A stretch of DNA of 33,062 bases, from NCBI GenBank assembly GCA_020628035.1, contig JAHDFS010000005.1:1-33062 (forward strand), given 5' to 3'. Within the stretch, counting starts at the first letter, position 1, and each line of letters starts with the position of its first letter. This DNA comes from Rhizobiaceae bacterium. Lineage in GTDB: Bacteria; Pseudomonadota; Alphaproteobacteria; Rhizobiales; Rhizobiaceae. A program made the position numbers and the translations under genes. This document shows, piece by piece, positions 23,541 through 31,353 of the stretch. Below the pieces are notes generated by a model, which saw only the letters and a program-made list of their open reading frames with translations, did not search any database and was not told the DNA's origin.

Positions 23541-24207
23541 AGCCTTCACCTCGTCTGGTGCGGATGAGCTCGCCATCAAATGGTTTATCAACCTTGGTGC
23601 GCAATCGGCTGATATGGGTTTCAACCACGCTGGTCGTCGGATCAAAACTCATGTCCCACACTTGTTCGAGCAACATCGTACGAGTAACCAAGCGTCCAGG
23701 TCGGCGCATGAAATATTCCAGCAGCTTAAATTCCTTGGCCATCAAATCGATGGTTTGTCCCTGACGTTCGCAATGACGGGCAACGAGATCAAGGCTCAGA
23801 TCACCATAGCGCAATGTCGTGGTTTCAACAGGGTCGGAACTTCCCCCTTCTCGTCTGCGACCAAGTGCATTGACGCGCGCAGAAAGTTCAGCAAAAGCAA
23901 ATGGCTTTGTGAGATAATCATCCCCGCCCGCTTCAAATCCTTCAACGCGTGCATCCACTTCCCCTAAAGCTGTTAAAAACAGTGCTGGGGTTTTGTTTTT
24001 CGACGCACGAAGGGATTTGAGCACAGCAAGGCCATCAAGACCCGGCACCATGCGGTCAAGGATCAACAAATCATAGTCTTGCCCCATGGCCGCAATGAGC
24101 GCTTCTTTGCCATCTTCAAATAGATCAACCACATGACCTTCTTCTTTAAGGCCTGAGGTCACCCATGGTCCGAGTTGGCTATCATCTTCTAAAACTAAAA
24201 TACGCAT
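23524..24207 (-). CDS. OmpR-family response regulator
   Basis: A 227-aa regulator with a CheY-like receiver (D51 in LLILDRMVPGLDG, acidic pocket LEDD, K in LTKPFAF) and an OmpR winged helix (SVVETHISRLRTKVD recognition area, RTRRGEGYVFGK end). AAGGAG precedes the ATG. It lies in an operon with the PepSY gene upstream and the kinase downstream. The TTACA/TGTAA boxes upstream of its own operon and of the small membrane gene are the obvious binding sites. Confidence 0.93.
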   Translation of the reverse strand: MRILVLEDDSQLGPWVTSGLKEEGHVVDLFEDGKEALIAAMGQDYDLLILDRMVPGLDGLAVLKSLRASKNKTPALFLTALGEVDARVEGFEAGGDDYLTKPFAFAELSARVNALGRRREGGSSDPVETTTLRYGDLSLDLVARHCERQGQTIDLMAKEFKLLEYFMRRPGRLVTRTMLLEQVWDMSFDPTTSVVETHISRLRTKVDKPFDGELIRTRRGEGYVFGK

Positions 24208-24295
24208 AGGGCTCCTTAGCTTTTATTGATCAAGGGGTAAAGGCTGCCATGACTGACAGCCTGTTTTAGTTGATACGTTCTTGGTGAGATTAAGA

Positions 24296-24634
24296 TTAGG
24301 ATTTGCGTTTTTTCTTGCCTTTTTTCTCGCCTTCATCTTCTTCAACAAGCAGAACTTCACCGCTCTCTGCATTGATTTCGACTTCCATTTCCAAGCCTTC
24401 CGCGTTGACAATTTCGATCTCATAAATTGTGGTGCCGTCATCGGTTTCGAGCTCAGCTTCCAAAACAATGCCCGGAACTTCGGTGTTTGCGATTTCAATT
24501 GCCTGGATCATGCTAACCGTTGGGGCTTCTGTGATCGCCTGCTTGTCTTTGGTATCCGCCATTGCAACTCCAACGATGCCACCTGCTAGAACCATGCCTG
24601 CTGCGATATTTCCGATAATGAGTTTCTTGATCAT
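24296..24634 (-). CDS. Exported PepSY-domain protein
   Basis: A 112-aa protein. A signal peptide (about residues 1-27, LIIGNIAAGMVLAGGIVGVA) is followed by one PepSY domain with VSMIQAIEIANTEVPGIVLEAE and TIYEIEIVNAEGLEMEVEI, and a lysine-rich tail. Small periplasmic PepSY proteins often restrain or tune the kinase encoded beside them. The order small exported protein, regulator, kinase recalls feuN-feuP-feuQ, but the regulator here does not look like FeuP to me. The ATG at 24634 follows GGAGAAT; another ATG four codons up would include that site. It is the first gene of the operon. Confidence 0.8.
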   Translation of the reverse strand: MIKKLIIGNIAAGMVLAGGIVGVAMADTKDKQAITEAPTVSMIQAIEIANTEVPGIVLEAELETDDGTTIYEIEIVNAEGLEMEVEINAESGEVLLVEEDEGEKKGKKKRKS

Positions 24635-24685
24635 TTTATTCTCCATCTAGGTTGTTTAAAAAGACGTTGTTGTCTTTCGATGCAC

Positions 24686-24741
24686 CTAAGATGGCAGCTG
24701 TAAATTACAGATCTCTGTGATGAAGTTTACAATTTTGTAAG
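24686..24741 (-). promoter_or_regulatory. Predicted autoregulatory box and promoter of the PepSY/two-component operon
   Basis: On the minus strand CTTACAAAATTGTAAAC, then 31 bp, CATCTTAG, 3 bp and CATCGAAA. The 17-bp box has TTACAA/TTGTAA arms, and a second dyad TGTAATTTACA lies inside the 31-bp spacer. The box differs by one base from the copy before the 83-aa membrane gene. Control by the linked response regulator is inferred. Confidence 0.6.
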
Positions 24742-24873
24742 ACAAGAAAAAATTCTGATATTTTGTTTCAAGTCCATTTTGCTTGATGATCTGACACCGC
24801 AAGTTTCGGGTGGTGAGGCCTAACAGCAATCACATATATCGTCTCCGATTTTCAAAGAATAAGGAGACGAAAA

Positions 24874-25626
24874 TTGGAACTAAGCAATAAAACAATCATC
24901 ATAACGGGCGCGAGCAGCGGAATTGGAGCCTCCGCTGCCCGCATGTTTGCCAATAATGGTGCAAATGTGGTTTTGGGCGCACGCAGATCGGAGCTTTTAA
25001 AGTCTCTGGCTGATGAAATCACAAAGTCCGGCGGCAAGGCTACCTATCTCGCAGGCGATGTGTCCGACGGGCAATATGCCGAGGATCTGGTGTCTATGGC
25101 CATCGATACTTATGGCCAATTGAACGGTGCATTTAATAATGCAGGTGTGATTGGCGACATGGTGCCTCTAACCGATATGGACGAGCGCAATTGGGCGGAT
25201 GTGATGGCGGTTAATCTCACAAGCGCTTACCACGCCGCAAAGCATCAAATCCCGGCAATGAAAGATGCAAATGGCGGCTCCATTGTTTTCACCTCTACCT
25301 TTGTTGGCCACACGATTGGCCTGCCAGGAATGTCAGCCTATGCGGCTTCAAAAGCAGGATTAATTGGGCTTACGCAGGTGCTGGCTGTTGAACATGGCAC
25401 AGATAATATCCGCGTTAATTCGCTGCTTCCGGGCGGGACTAAAACTCAAATGGCAGGCGATGATCCACAAACCCATGAATGGGTGGCAGGACTTCATGCG
25501 CTAAAACGCATGGCAACGCCTGAAGAAATAGCGAAAGTCGCAGGGTTTTTACTGTCCGACGACGCGTCCTTTATAACAGGCAGCGCACTCATTGCAGATG
25601 GCGGCAATTCCATCAACAAAGTCTAG
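24874..25626 (+). CDS. Short-chain dehydrogenase/reductase (SDR)
   Basis: A 250-aa classical SDR. TGASSGIG (residues 11-18) binds the cofactor, NNAG is at 88-91, and S141 with Y156-x3-K160 form the catalytic triad. R37 and R38 after the second strand suggest NADP(H). The substrate is unknown. The start is TTG, supported by AAGGAG 7 bases upstream. The stop lies 5 bp from that of the convergent GFA gene, with no terminator between. Confidence 0.9.
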   Translation: MELSNKTIIITGASSGIGASAARMFANNGANVVLGARRSELLKSLADEITKSGGKATYLAGDVSDGQYAEDLVSMAIDTYGQLNGAFNNAGVIGDMVPLTDMDERNWADVMAVNLTSAYHAAKHQIPAMKDANGGSIVFTSTFVGHTIGLPGMSAYAASKAGLIGLTQVLAVEHGTDNIRVNSLLPGGTKTQMAGDDPQTHEWVAGLHALKRMATPEEIAKVAGFLLSDDASFITGSALIADGGNSINKV

Positions 25627-25631
25627 CGTTT

Positions 25632-26084
25632 TTAAGTGTCAAAATCAGGGTGTTGATTTGAAATCACACCCTGGTTCCATGCTTCATCATCCTCTAATTG
25701 CATGGGCTCAACACCCGGTAAATCGAACAATCCGTCAACAAAATGACGTTTTGAATCAAGATTTACCTGTACATTGGGAGGTGCTAAATCCGGATTATCT
25801 AGCGAACCAATGGAGAGCTCTACCCCCTCACCCGTTTCACTTTCAAATTCATAGGTTAAAGGTGTTCCGCATTTGGCACAAAATCCGCGCCAATTGCGAT
25901 TGGATGAATGGAAAATCGCACGCTCACCGCGGGTCCATTCAAGACCTTTTGCGCTGACTAAAGGACCAAAAAAACCACCAAATGCCTTTTGGCACATACG
26001 GCAATGACAGATAGATGCGCGTCCCAAACCCTTCGCTTTATATCGCACTGCTCCGCATTGGCAGCCACCTGTAATCTCTTCCAT
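25632..26084 (-). CDS. GFA/CENP-V zinc protein (second copy)
   Basis: A 150-aa GFA-fold protein with C8 and C10 (GGCQCGAVRY), C26, C28 and C31 (CHCRMCQKAFGG), and C69 and C72 (FCAKCGTPLTYEF). It is longer than the copy at 14879, and the C-terminal extension (FDLPGVEPMQLEDDEAWNQG) ends differently, so the two are separate subfamilies rather than recent duplicates. GAGG precedes the ATG at 26084. It is divergent from the TauE pair. Confidence 0.88.
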   Translation of the reverse strand: MEEITGGCQCGAVRYKAKGLGRASICHCRMCQKAFGGFFGPLVSAKGLEWTRGERAIFHSSNRNWRGFCAKCGTPLTYEFESETGEGVELSIGSLDNPDLAPPNVQVNLDSKRHFVDGLFDLPGVEPMQLEDDEAWNQGVISNQHPDFDT

Positions 26085-26170
26085 AATTGGCCTCATTCAT
26101 TTGCACCCATTGCCCACTATCATTAATCAATTTTTGCTATATTGATAGTGTTAACTTAAGGACTTTATTC

Positions 26171-26932
26171 TTGCTCAACACACTGTCTGAAATCACCAAT
26201 CTCACGCCTGATTTGATATGGCTTGTGATCGCAACTAGCTTGTTTGCAGGCATGATACGCGGCTTTACTGGCTTTGCCTTGTCGGCAGCGTTGATGGCAG
26301 TGTTGTCCAACTTTATTGCCCCAATTGAGATGGTGGCGATCTGCCTTATTCTTGAGATTATTGCCTCGCTTGTGATGATGCGCGACGGAGCCAAAAATGC
26401 GGATATGCGGGTGGTTTGGGCCATGGTGGTCGGCAGCGTGATCGGTACACCAATCGGTTATTTTATTTTAACAAGCATAGATCGCGAAACCTCACGGATT
26501 GTGGCTCTATGCGTCATTTCTGCGCTGGCTCTGTTGTTGTTTATGCGCATCAAAGCCCGGTTTCTTGAAGGTCACGCAGGCCCTTATCTCGCGGGAACCG
26601 GTGCCGGTATGGCCAATATGGCCTCTGTCGGCGGCATGGTGATTGCGCTTTATATCTTAGCGCGTGATCGCGCTGCGAGTGAGATGCGCGGCACTTTGGT
26701 GATGTATTTGATGATTTCAATCCTTGGAAACATCGTTTTTCAGCTTCTTTATGGCCTCATGACATTTGAAGCGCTTAAGCGCTCTGCATTAATGGCGCCT
26801 TTTGTGATCATTGGCATCATGCTTGGCAGTTACTTTTTCCAGCCTTCCTTGCAAAAATATTATAAACCTGTGTGTCTTTTGGTTTTGATCGGAATTTGCA
26901 TTGCCGGACTTATTCGGCAATTGGTCTTTTAA
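26171..26932 (+). CDS. TauE/SafE-family sulfite exporter-like protein (first of a tandem pair)
   Basis: A 253-aa protein with about eight hydrophobic helices and the family repeats AGMIRGFTGFALSAALMAVL and GMANMASVGGMVIALYIL. The family exports sulfite, sulfoacetate or other organosulfonates, but many members have no known substrate. The start is TTG with AAGGA 8 bases upstream. Its stop is 1 bp from the ATG of the second copy. The pair aligns end to end and probably arose by duplication. Confidence 0.85.
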   Translation: MLNTLSEITNLTPDLIWLVIATSLFAGMIRGFTGFALSAALMAVLSNFIAPIEMVAICLILEIIASLVMMRDGAKNADMRVVWAMVVGSVIGTPIGYFILTSIDRETSRIVALCVISALALLLFMRIKARFLEGHAGPYLAGTGAGMANMASVGGMVIALYILARDRAASEMRGTLVMYLMISILGNIVFQLLYGLMTFEALKRSALMAPFVIIGIMLGSYFFQPSLQKYYKPVCLLVLIGICIAGLIRQLVF

Positions 26933-26933
26933 C

Positions 26934-27698
26934 ATGTGGAATGAGATCGTAAATTTCACTGGACTTGAGGCCGATATCCTGCCCTTTTTCATTGGGGCCA
27001 TGTTTCTTGCTGGGTTGATCCGAGGCTTTTCCGGTTTTGCATTATCGGCCACTGTGATGGCCTGTTTATCAAGCTTTATCGCACCTATTGAAATCATACC
27101 CATTTGCTTTGCACTTGAAATATTAGCGGCGATTTTTATGTTTCGTGGTGGTTTTCAAGATGCAGATTTTTCGCTGGTCAAAGGTTTGGCGATTGGCAAT
27201 TTTATTGGCGTCCCAATCGGGCTGTTCATCCTCACCCAGCTCGATGTTGGCACCTCAAGAATTGTAGCGCTGATCATGGTAATGGGCGCCGGTACATTGC
27301 TCTTATTTCGTGTTCGGGCAAGCTTTTTGGCAACTCAAAAAGGTCCTTATATTGGTGGTTTAACCGCAGGTGTTGCTTCTGGGATCGCATCCATCGGCGG
27401 CATGGTGGTAGCCTTATTTGTGCTCACTCTTGATAAAACACCCAAGGAAATTCGCGCGTCGCTGATTATATATCTCATGATCGCCATGGTCTCATCCGTC
27501 ACCTATCTCATTCTATATGAGATCATGACTTTTGATGCCGTAAAGCGTGCCGTGGTTGCCAGTCCGATTATGATCACTGGCATATTGATCGGCAGCGCAT
27601 TATTCAGGCCAAGTTTGGCGAAATATTACAGGCCATTTTGTCTAATCTTATTGCTGATCATCTGTGTGATCGCGCTTTCCCGACAGATATTTGGTTAG
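26934..27698 (+). CDS. TauE/SafE-family sulfite exporter-like protein (second of the tandem pair)
   Basis: A 254-aa paralog of the preceding protein. LAGLIRGFSGFALSATVMA, SFIAPIEIIPICFALEILAA, IASIGGMVVALFVL and RPSLAKYYRPFCLI match the first copy position by position. The 1-bp gap and no independent ribosome site suggest translational coupling. The two could form a heterodimer or have different substrates. Confidence 0.85.
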   Translation: MWNEIVNFTGLEADILPFFIGAMFLAGLIRGFSGFALSATVMACLSSFIAPIEIIPICFALEILAAIFMFRGGFQDADFSLVKGLAIGNFIGVPIGLFILTQLDVGTSRIVALIMVMGAGTLLLFRVRASFLATQKGPYIGGLTAGVASGIASIGGMVVALFVLTLDKTPKEIRASLIIYLMIAMVSSVTYLILYEIMTFDAVKRAVVASPIMITGILIGSALFRPSLAKYYRPFCLILLLIICVIALSRQIFG

Positions 27699-27737
27699 GC
27701 CCGACACATATTTATTTAGGACATAGCGATTGCTGTC

Positions 27738-28397
27738 TTAGGGTTTAAATCGCGCCAACCCCACGCCAAAACCGATGAAAACCGCGCCGATGATGCCATT
27801 CAGCCAACGCTTGAAATTTTGCTTAAACTGATCACTACGCGCAACGTTGGATAACTTTGCAACCAATATTGCCATTGAGGAGAACCAAATAGCATTCAGG
27901 ATGGCTTGCGAGGTGACAAACCCATAAGCGATTGCCATGCTGGTTTGTCCAACATCGATGAATTGCGGAAAAGCTGAGAGATAAAATAGTGACACCTTGG
28001 GGTTGAGCGCGTTGGTCAAAAAGCCTTCCATAAAAGCTTTCATCAAAGTGCGCTTGCGCTTTGCAGGCGATATATTTTCATCCGCTCCCTCACCTTTGAT
28101 TGCTGAGTAAATCGCTCTAATACCAATCCAGCACAGATATGCAGCACCTAAATATTTAACAATCATAAAGGCAGTGGCGCTTTGTGTGAGCAGGACAGAT
28201 ATTCCAAATATTGCAAAGGTGCCGTGCACATAGAAACTTGCAAAAAAGCCCGCAACATTGGCAAATCCTGCGGCTCTGCCCGATGTGGGAACAGTTTTGG
28301 CAATCAAGACACCATTGGGCCCCGGAGACATAACCATCAGTGCAGCGAGCAACATGAAAGAAATTATGTTTGAGTTGAGTAATTCCACTAAAAACAT
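27738..28397 (-). CDS. LysE/RhtB-family exporter (2 of 4)
   Basis: A 219-aa six-helix protein. VMSPGPNGVLIAKTVPTSG in helix 1 and LTNALNPKVSLFYLSAFPQF in the second block place it in the LysE superfamily. AGGAG 9 bases before the ATG lies inside the end of the YbaK gene; the spacing to that stop is 4 bp, so the two are one operon. Substrate unknown. Confidence 0.9.
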   Translation of the reverse strand: MFLVELLNSNIISFMLLAALMVMSPGPNGVLIAKTVPTSGRAAGFANVAGFFASFYVHGTFAIFGISVLLTQSATAFMIVKYLGAAYLCWIGIRAIYSAIKGEGADENISPAKRKRTLMKAFMEGFLTNALNPKVSLFYLSAFPQFIDVGQTSMAIAYGFVTSQAILNAIWFSSMAILVAKLSNVARSDQFKQNFKRWLNGIIGAVFIGFGVGLARFKP

Positions 28398-28401
28398 TGG
28401 T

Positions 28402-28875
28402 CTAATCTCCTGTCACTTTCAACAAAGTTGCACCGGTCATCTCTAACAGAGTTTTAGGTTCGATATCAAACACCGCATCTGGCGCACCAGCTGCCGCCCA
28501 GACGCTGTCAAATGACAACAAATGTTCGTCCATAAAGGTTGCAAGCGGCGTTAAATGCCCAATGGGTGACACACCGCCAATCGCAAAACCCGTGACAGCG
28601 CGCACAGCGCGCGCATCAGCGCGACCTAATTCTTCGCCAATCACGGATTTCACTACTGTCATATCCACTTGATGATCACCTGAGACGAGCAAAAGCTTCA
28701 TCTCGCCGCTGTCTTTGCCTAGGAAAATCAGCGACTTTACAATCTGGCCAACTGCGCATTGACAGGCAGCCGCGGCTTCTTCTGCCGTGCGGGTGCTTTC
28801 TGGCATGCGTGTGATTTGTGTTGCAGCACCTGCTTCCAGCAAAGCTTTTTTAACACGTTTTACGCTTTTTGACAT
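28402..28875 (-). CDS. YbaK/ProX-type aminoacyl-tRNA deacylase domain protein
   Basis: A 157-aa YbaK-fold protein. AVGQIVKSLIFLGKDSGEMK carries the conserved lysine, then LLLVSGDHQVD. TGFAIGGVSPIGHLT is the GGxSPxG loop typical of trans-editing deacylases. The family hydrolyses mischarged Cys-, Ala- or Ser-tRNA, and the exact substrate is not predictable. It is the first gene of an operon with the LysE exporter. Confidence 0.88.
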   Translation of the reverse strand: MSKSVKRVKKALLEAGAATQITRMPESTRTAEEAAAACQCAVGQIVKSLIFLGKDSGEMKLLLVSGDHQVDMTVVKSVIGEELGRADARAVRAVTGFAIGGVSPIGHLTPLATFMDEHLLSFDSVWAAAGAPDAVFDIEPKTLLEMTGATLLKVTGD

Positions 28876-28922
28876 CTTAATTTAACCTTTGAATTGCCAA
28901 AATCTGACTTGTAGTCTTCTGA

Positions 28923-28945
28923 TTCCAAATTATATATTCTTGGAA
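28923..28945. promoter_or_regulatory. Dyad in the divergent YbaK/nuclease control region
   Basis: TTCCAA, 11 bp, TTGGAA, with a TATATA element in the middle and TTGTAG 16 bp upstream of that. It lies between two divergent starts and may be an operator over the promoter of the nuclease gene. No regulator is assigned. Confidence 0.35.
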
Positions 28946-28972
28946 CGAAAACCCCGAATGAAATATTTTTAA

Positions 28973-29443
28973 ATGCTGCGATTTTTGCTCACAACTTTGG
29001 CCCTTCCCATTTTGCAACGCGCATTGCCGCATATCATCCGCGCCGGCAAACAAGGCATGGACGAAGCGCGTGCACGTCGGGCGGAAAAAGAACGTGGAAC
29101 AGCCCATTATGATCGCATAGAAGATGTCGCGGTCGGGGTTTGTCACAAGATCGTCGATGGTGACAGTCTTTATATCGACACCCATGACAAGCAAGTCCGC
29201 CTATGGGGCGTAAATGCCCCTGAACGCCACGAAGTGGGATATAATGCTGCGACACAGAGCCTACGAGACCTCGCCTTTGGTCGCGAATTGCGGGTTGAGA
29301 TCGTTGGAAATGACAAATATGGCCGCACGCTTGGCAGATGTTATTTTGATGATGGCATTGAGCTTAATCACGAATTGATTAAGACCGGCAATGTGAAAGA
29401 ATATTTCCGTTTTACCAAGGGTTACTACTCAAATATTCGTTGA
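28973..29443 (+). CDS. Thermonuclease (SNase)-like protein with an altered metal ligand
   Basis: A 156-aa protein. A hydrophobic N-terminus (about residues 3-20) precedes the staphylococcal-nuclease-like barrel. VDGDSLYI gives D62 and D64 (D19 and D21 in SNase), R76 equals R35, E84 equals E43, and DKYGRTL gives R118 (R87). At the D40/T41 positions the protein has N81 and A82 (RLWGVNAPER). The catalytic arginines and glutamate are therefore present, but one calcium ligand is changed. It could still cut nucleic acid or be a weak or non-catalytic binder. No ribosome site is obvious. Confidence 0.8.
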   Translation: MLRFLLTTLALPILQRALPHIIRAGKQGMDEARARRAEKERGTAHYDRIEDVAVGVCHKIVDGDSLYIDTHDKQVRLWGVNAPERHEVGYNAATQSLRDLAFGRELRVEIVGNDKYGRTLGRCYFDDGIELNHELIKTGNVKEYFRFTKGYYSNIR

Positions 29444-29500
29444 TTTTGTTTGTGTTTTCCGATTAGATTTGCGCCAAGGCAAATCAATCTGTGTGAATTC

Positions 29501-29986
29501 ATGAAGACCGTTATCCTTGAACATTTCTATCCGGCAGCCCCAAAAGACGTCTGGGATTTGGCGATCGATTTAGATGCGTTTCATGAAATTATGGGTCACA
29601 TGATCACCTTTGAAGGATTGCCATCTGGCAAGATATTCAAAGGCCAATCAATTGACGTCATGACATCTTTATTTGGCAAACTGCCCAAACAACCCTACCA
29701 TATGGAAGTTGTTGAATGCGATCATGATAAAATGATGTTTTTGTCTTCTGAGCGTGGATCCGGGGTTCAAAAATGGCAGCACCGTTTGACCATCACACCC
29801 CATAAAGATGGCGCATTGCTCACCGATAGCATTGATATCGAAGCTAATATCAAGATTTTGACACCGCTTTTTGCGCTTTGGGCCAAGCATATGTATGAAG
29901 CGCGGCACCAGCCACGGCTGAAGATACTTGCGCGCAATGGCTTGCTCCATTCAGGCGAACCCAAGGCCATTGTTGATCTCGCCTAA
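29501..29986 (+). CDS. SRPBCC-family protein (START-like fold)
   Basis: A 161-aa protein. TVILEHFYPAAPKDVWDLAI opens the fold, GQSIDVMTSLFGKLPKQPY is the central part, and WQHRLTITPHKDGALLTDSI is the late strand pair. It has the polyketide-cyclase/dehydrase-like shape that binds small hydrophobic ligands. It differs from the ArsR-linked SRPBCC protein at 1226. The ATG at 29501 is chosen at the conserved beginning; the frame extends to 29450 and no clear ribosome site is seen for either. Confidence 0.75.
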   Translation: MKTVILEHFYPAAPKDVWDLAIDLDAFHEIMGHMITFEGLPSGKIFKGQSIDVMTSLFGKLPKQPYHMEVVECDHDKMMFLSSERGSGVQKWQHRLTITPHKDGALLTDSIDIEANIKILTPLFALWAKHMYEARHQPRLKILARNGLLHSGEPKAIVDLA

Positions 29987-30079
29987 ATAATGGTGATGAA
30001 ATGATGCTTTAAGTGTCAATTTTTAACACAATCTACCCATAACATAGACATTGAAATCGCGATGGTCTAAAGCCTCGTC

Positions 30080-30724
30080 ATGGATCAATTATTTCTTGTA
30101 TATTTGACGTATTTTCTGGGTGTTGCGAGCCCGGGACCGGCTAACTTTGCCATTATGCATACATCGCTCGAACAAGGTCGATTATCCGGCATTGCTTTCG
30201 GGTTTGGCGTCTTCACGATCTCGCTTTGCTTTGGTATTTCATCTGCTTTTGGTTTGGGTGCGATCATTGCAAATGCGCCCACCGTTTATGATATTATGAC
30301 CCTAATAGGCGCGATATATTTGATCTATATGGGTTATAATTTGGCGCGCAAAGTCATTGATTTAAAAGGCAATAATGTCGAACCACCGGCGAATGACAAT
30401 ATGCCATCCAAGACGCTCGTAACGCATTATATCCGCGGAATTTTGATCCACGCCACCAATCCAAAAGCCATTACAGTTTGGCTGACGATCATTCTGCTCG
30501 CAACATCTGGCCAAGGCGGGAAATTCATCTCCCCGCTGCAAGTGGTCATTGGATGCGCGATCATCGGGCTTACATCTTTTATGAGCTATGCGATCTTTTT
30601 CTCATCCCGCCCCATGGTGGCGCTTTATACCCGCATTCGCAAACCCTTTACGCTAACTTTGGCAGGTGTTTTTGTGCTTGCAGGACTTGTGATGTTGTTC
30701 CGCGCATGGGCGGCGTTTCGCTAA
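30080..30724 (+). CDS. LysE/RhtB-family exporter (3 of 4)
   Basis: A 214-aa six-helix protein. GVASPGPANFAIMHTSLEQG and IHATNPKAITVWLTIILLAT mark the family. It belongs to a different branch from the other copies here: the second block has ATNPKA rather than ALNPK. It converges on the 58-aa gene with 15 bp between the stops. Substrate unknown. Confidence 0.9.
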   Translation: MDQLFLVYLTYFLGVASPGPANFAIMHTSLEQGRLSGIAFGFGVFTISLCFGISSAFGLGAIIANAPTVYDIMTLIGAIYLIYMGYNLARKVIDLKGNNVEPPANDNMPSKTLVTHYIRGILIHATNPKAITVWLTIILLATSGQGGKFISPLQVVIGCAIIGLTSFMSYAIFFSSRPMVALYTRIRKPFTLTLAGVFVLAGLVMLFRAWAAFR

Positions 30725-30739
30725 ACCAAACGATCCGCA

Positions 30740-30916
30740 TCAACCGTTAGCGTCGGTTGCCTCTTCCACGCAAACCCAGGCGTCATAATCAAATTTGTTT
30801 CCTGCATCGAGGCATTCGCCAATTAAGGCGATATTCTCTTTATTCGCAACGGTGAATGCTGCGATTGACGAGACGATGAAAAACATGATGATCCAAAGGT
30901 TTTTTGGCTGAAACAT
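30740..30916 (-). CDS. Small membrane-anchored or secreted protein (58 aa)
   Basis: A short gene of 58 codons. Residues 8-24 (WIIMFFIVSSIAAFTVA) form one hydrophobic segment, either an anchor or signal peptide. The remaining 34 residues contain two cysteines 14 apart (GEC and WVC), perhaps a disulfide outside the membrane. It begins 9 bp after the GGCT stop, so it is probably the second gene of that operon. No function is known. The clear coding bias and the tight spacing support it as real. Confidence 0.6.
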   Translation of the reverse strand: MFQPKNLWIIMFFIVSSIAAFTVANKENIALIGECLDAGNKFDYDAWVCVEEATDANG

Positions 30917-30925
30917 GAGGTGTTT

Positions 30926-31312
30926 CTAGCTGTTCTCTTGGAGCTCATCAAGTGGGGCAAAATCTTCGCCCACCAGATAAACACAGCATTCTTTCTCGCC
31001 ATCCTCGGTCTGCACCATAACAGGCGTGCGAAAATAGCCCTCACCTTCAAATTCATCCAGGCGTGCCCAATGATCTGGTAAATCAAAGCTTTCAAAGATG
31101 TGAAACTGAACTTCAGGCCCCTCTTCATCGATGATAAAGCCGGGAAATCCATAATGCACGCCCCAGCCCGCCTTGATCAAACGGCCACGCACGGTGCCTT
31201 TGGACCAAACGCCTTCCATGCCGTCCATCTGGTTATAGTTACATTCTCCCGGCGCTAATGTGCCATAGGATGCTAATCGGGTTTGCGCTGTGTGGATTTT
31301 GTTATCTGTCAT
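30926..31312 (-). CDS. Gamma-glutamylcyclotransferase-like (GGCT/AIG2 fold) protein
   Basis: A 128-aa protein. LASYGTLAPGECN is the Y-G-(S/T)-L substrate loop, and LDEFEGEGYFRTPV carries the acidic catalytic residue in the usual late position. The fold converts gamma-glutamyl peptides to 5-oxoproline, but many bacterial members of the branch have no shown activity. The 58-aa gene follows directly on the same strand. Confidence 0.82.
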   Translation of the reverse strand: MTDNKIHTAQTRLASYGTLAPGECNYNQMDGMEGVWSKGTVRGRLIKAGWGVHYGFPGFIIDEEGPEVQFHIFESFDLPDHWARLDEFEGEGYFRTPVMVQTEDGEKECCVYLVGEDFAPLDELQENS

Positions 31313-31353
31313 GTCTTGTGCTTCGCTATTAATTGGCGATCACACTAACCCAA

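Noticed and set aside
23541-23645. Kinase N-terminal extension to 23645
   Set aside because: It would lie within the response-regulator coding region in another frame; the ATG at 23540 has a clear ribosome site.
23467-23967. 166-codon + strand frame opposite the kinase and regulator
   Set aside because: The opposite strand encodes both proteins with full motifs; this frame has none.
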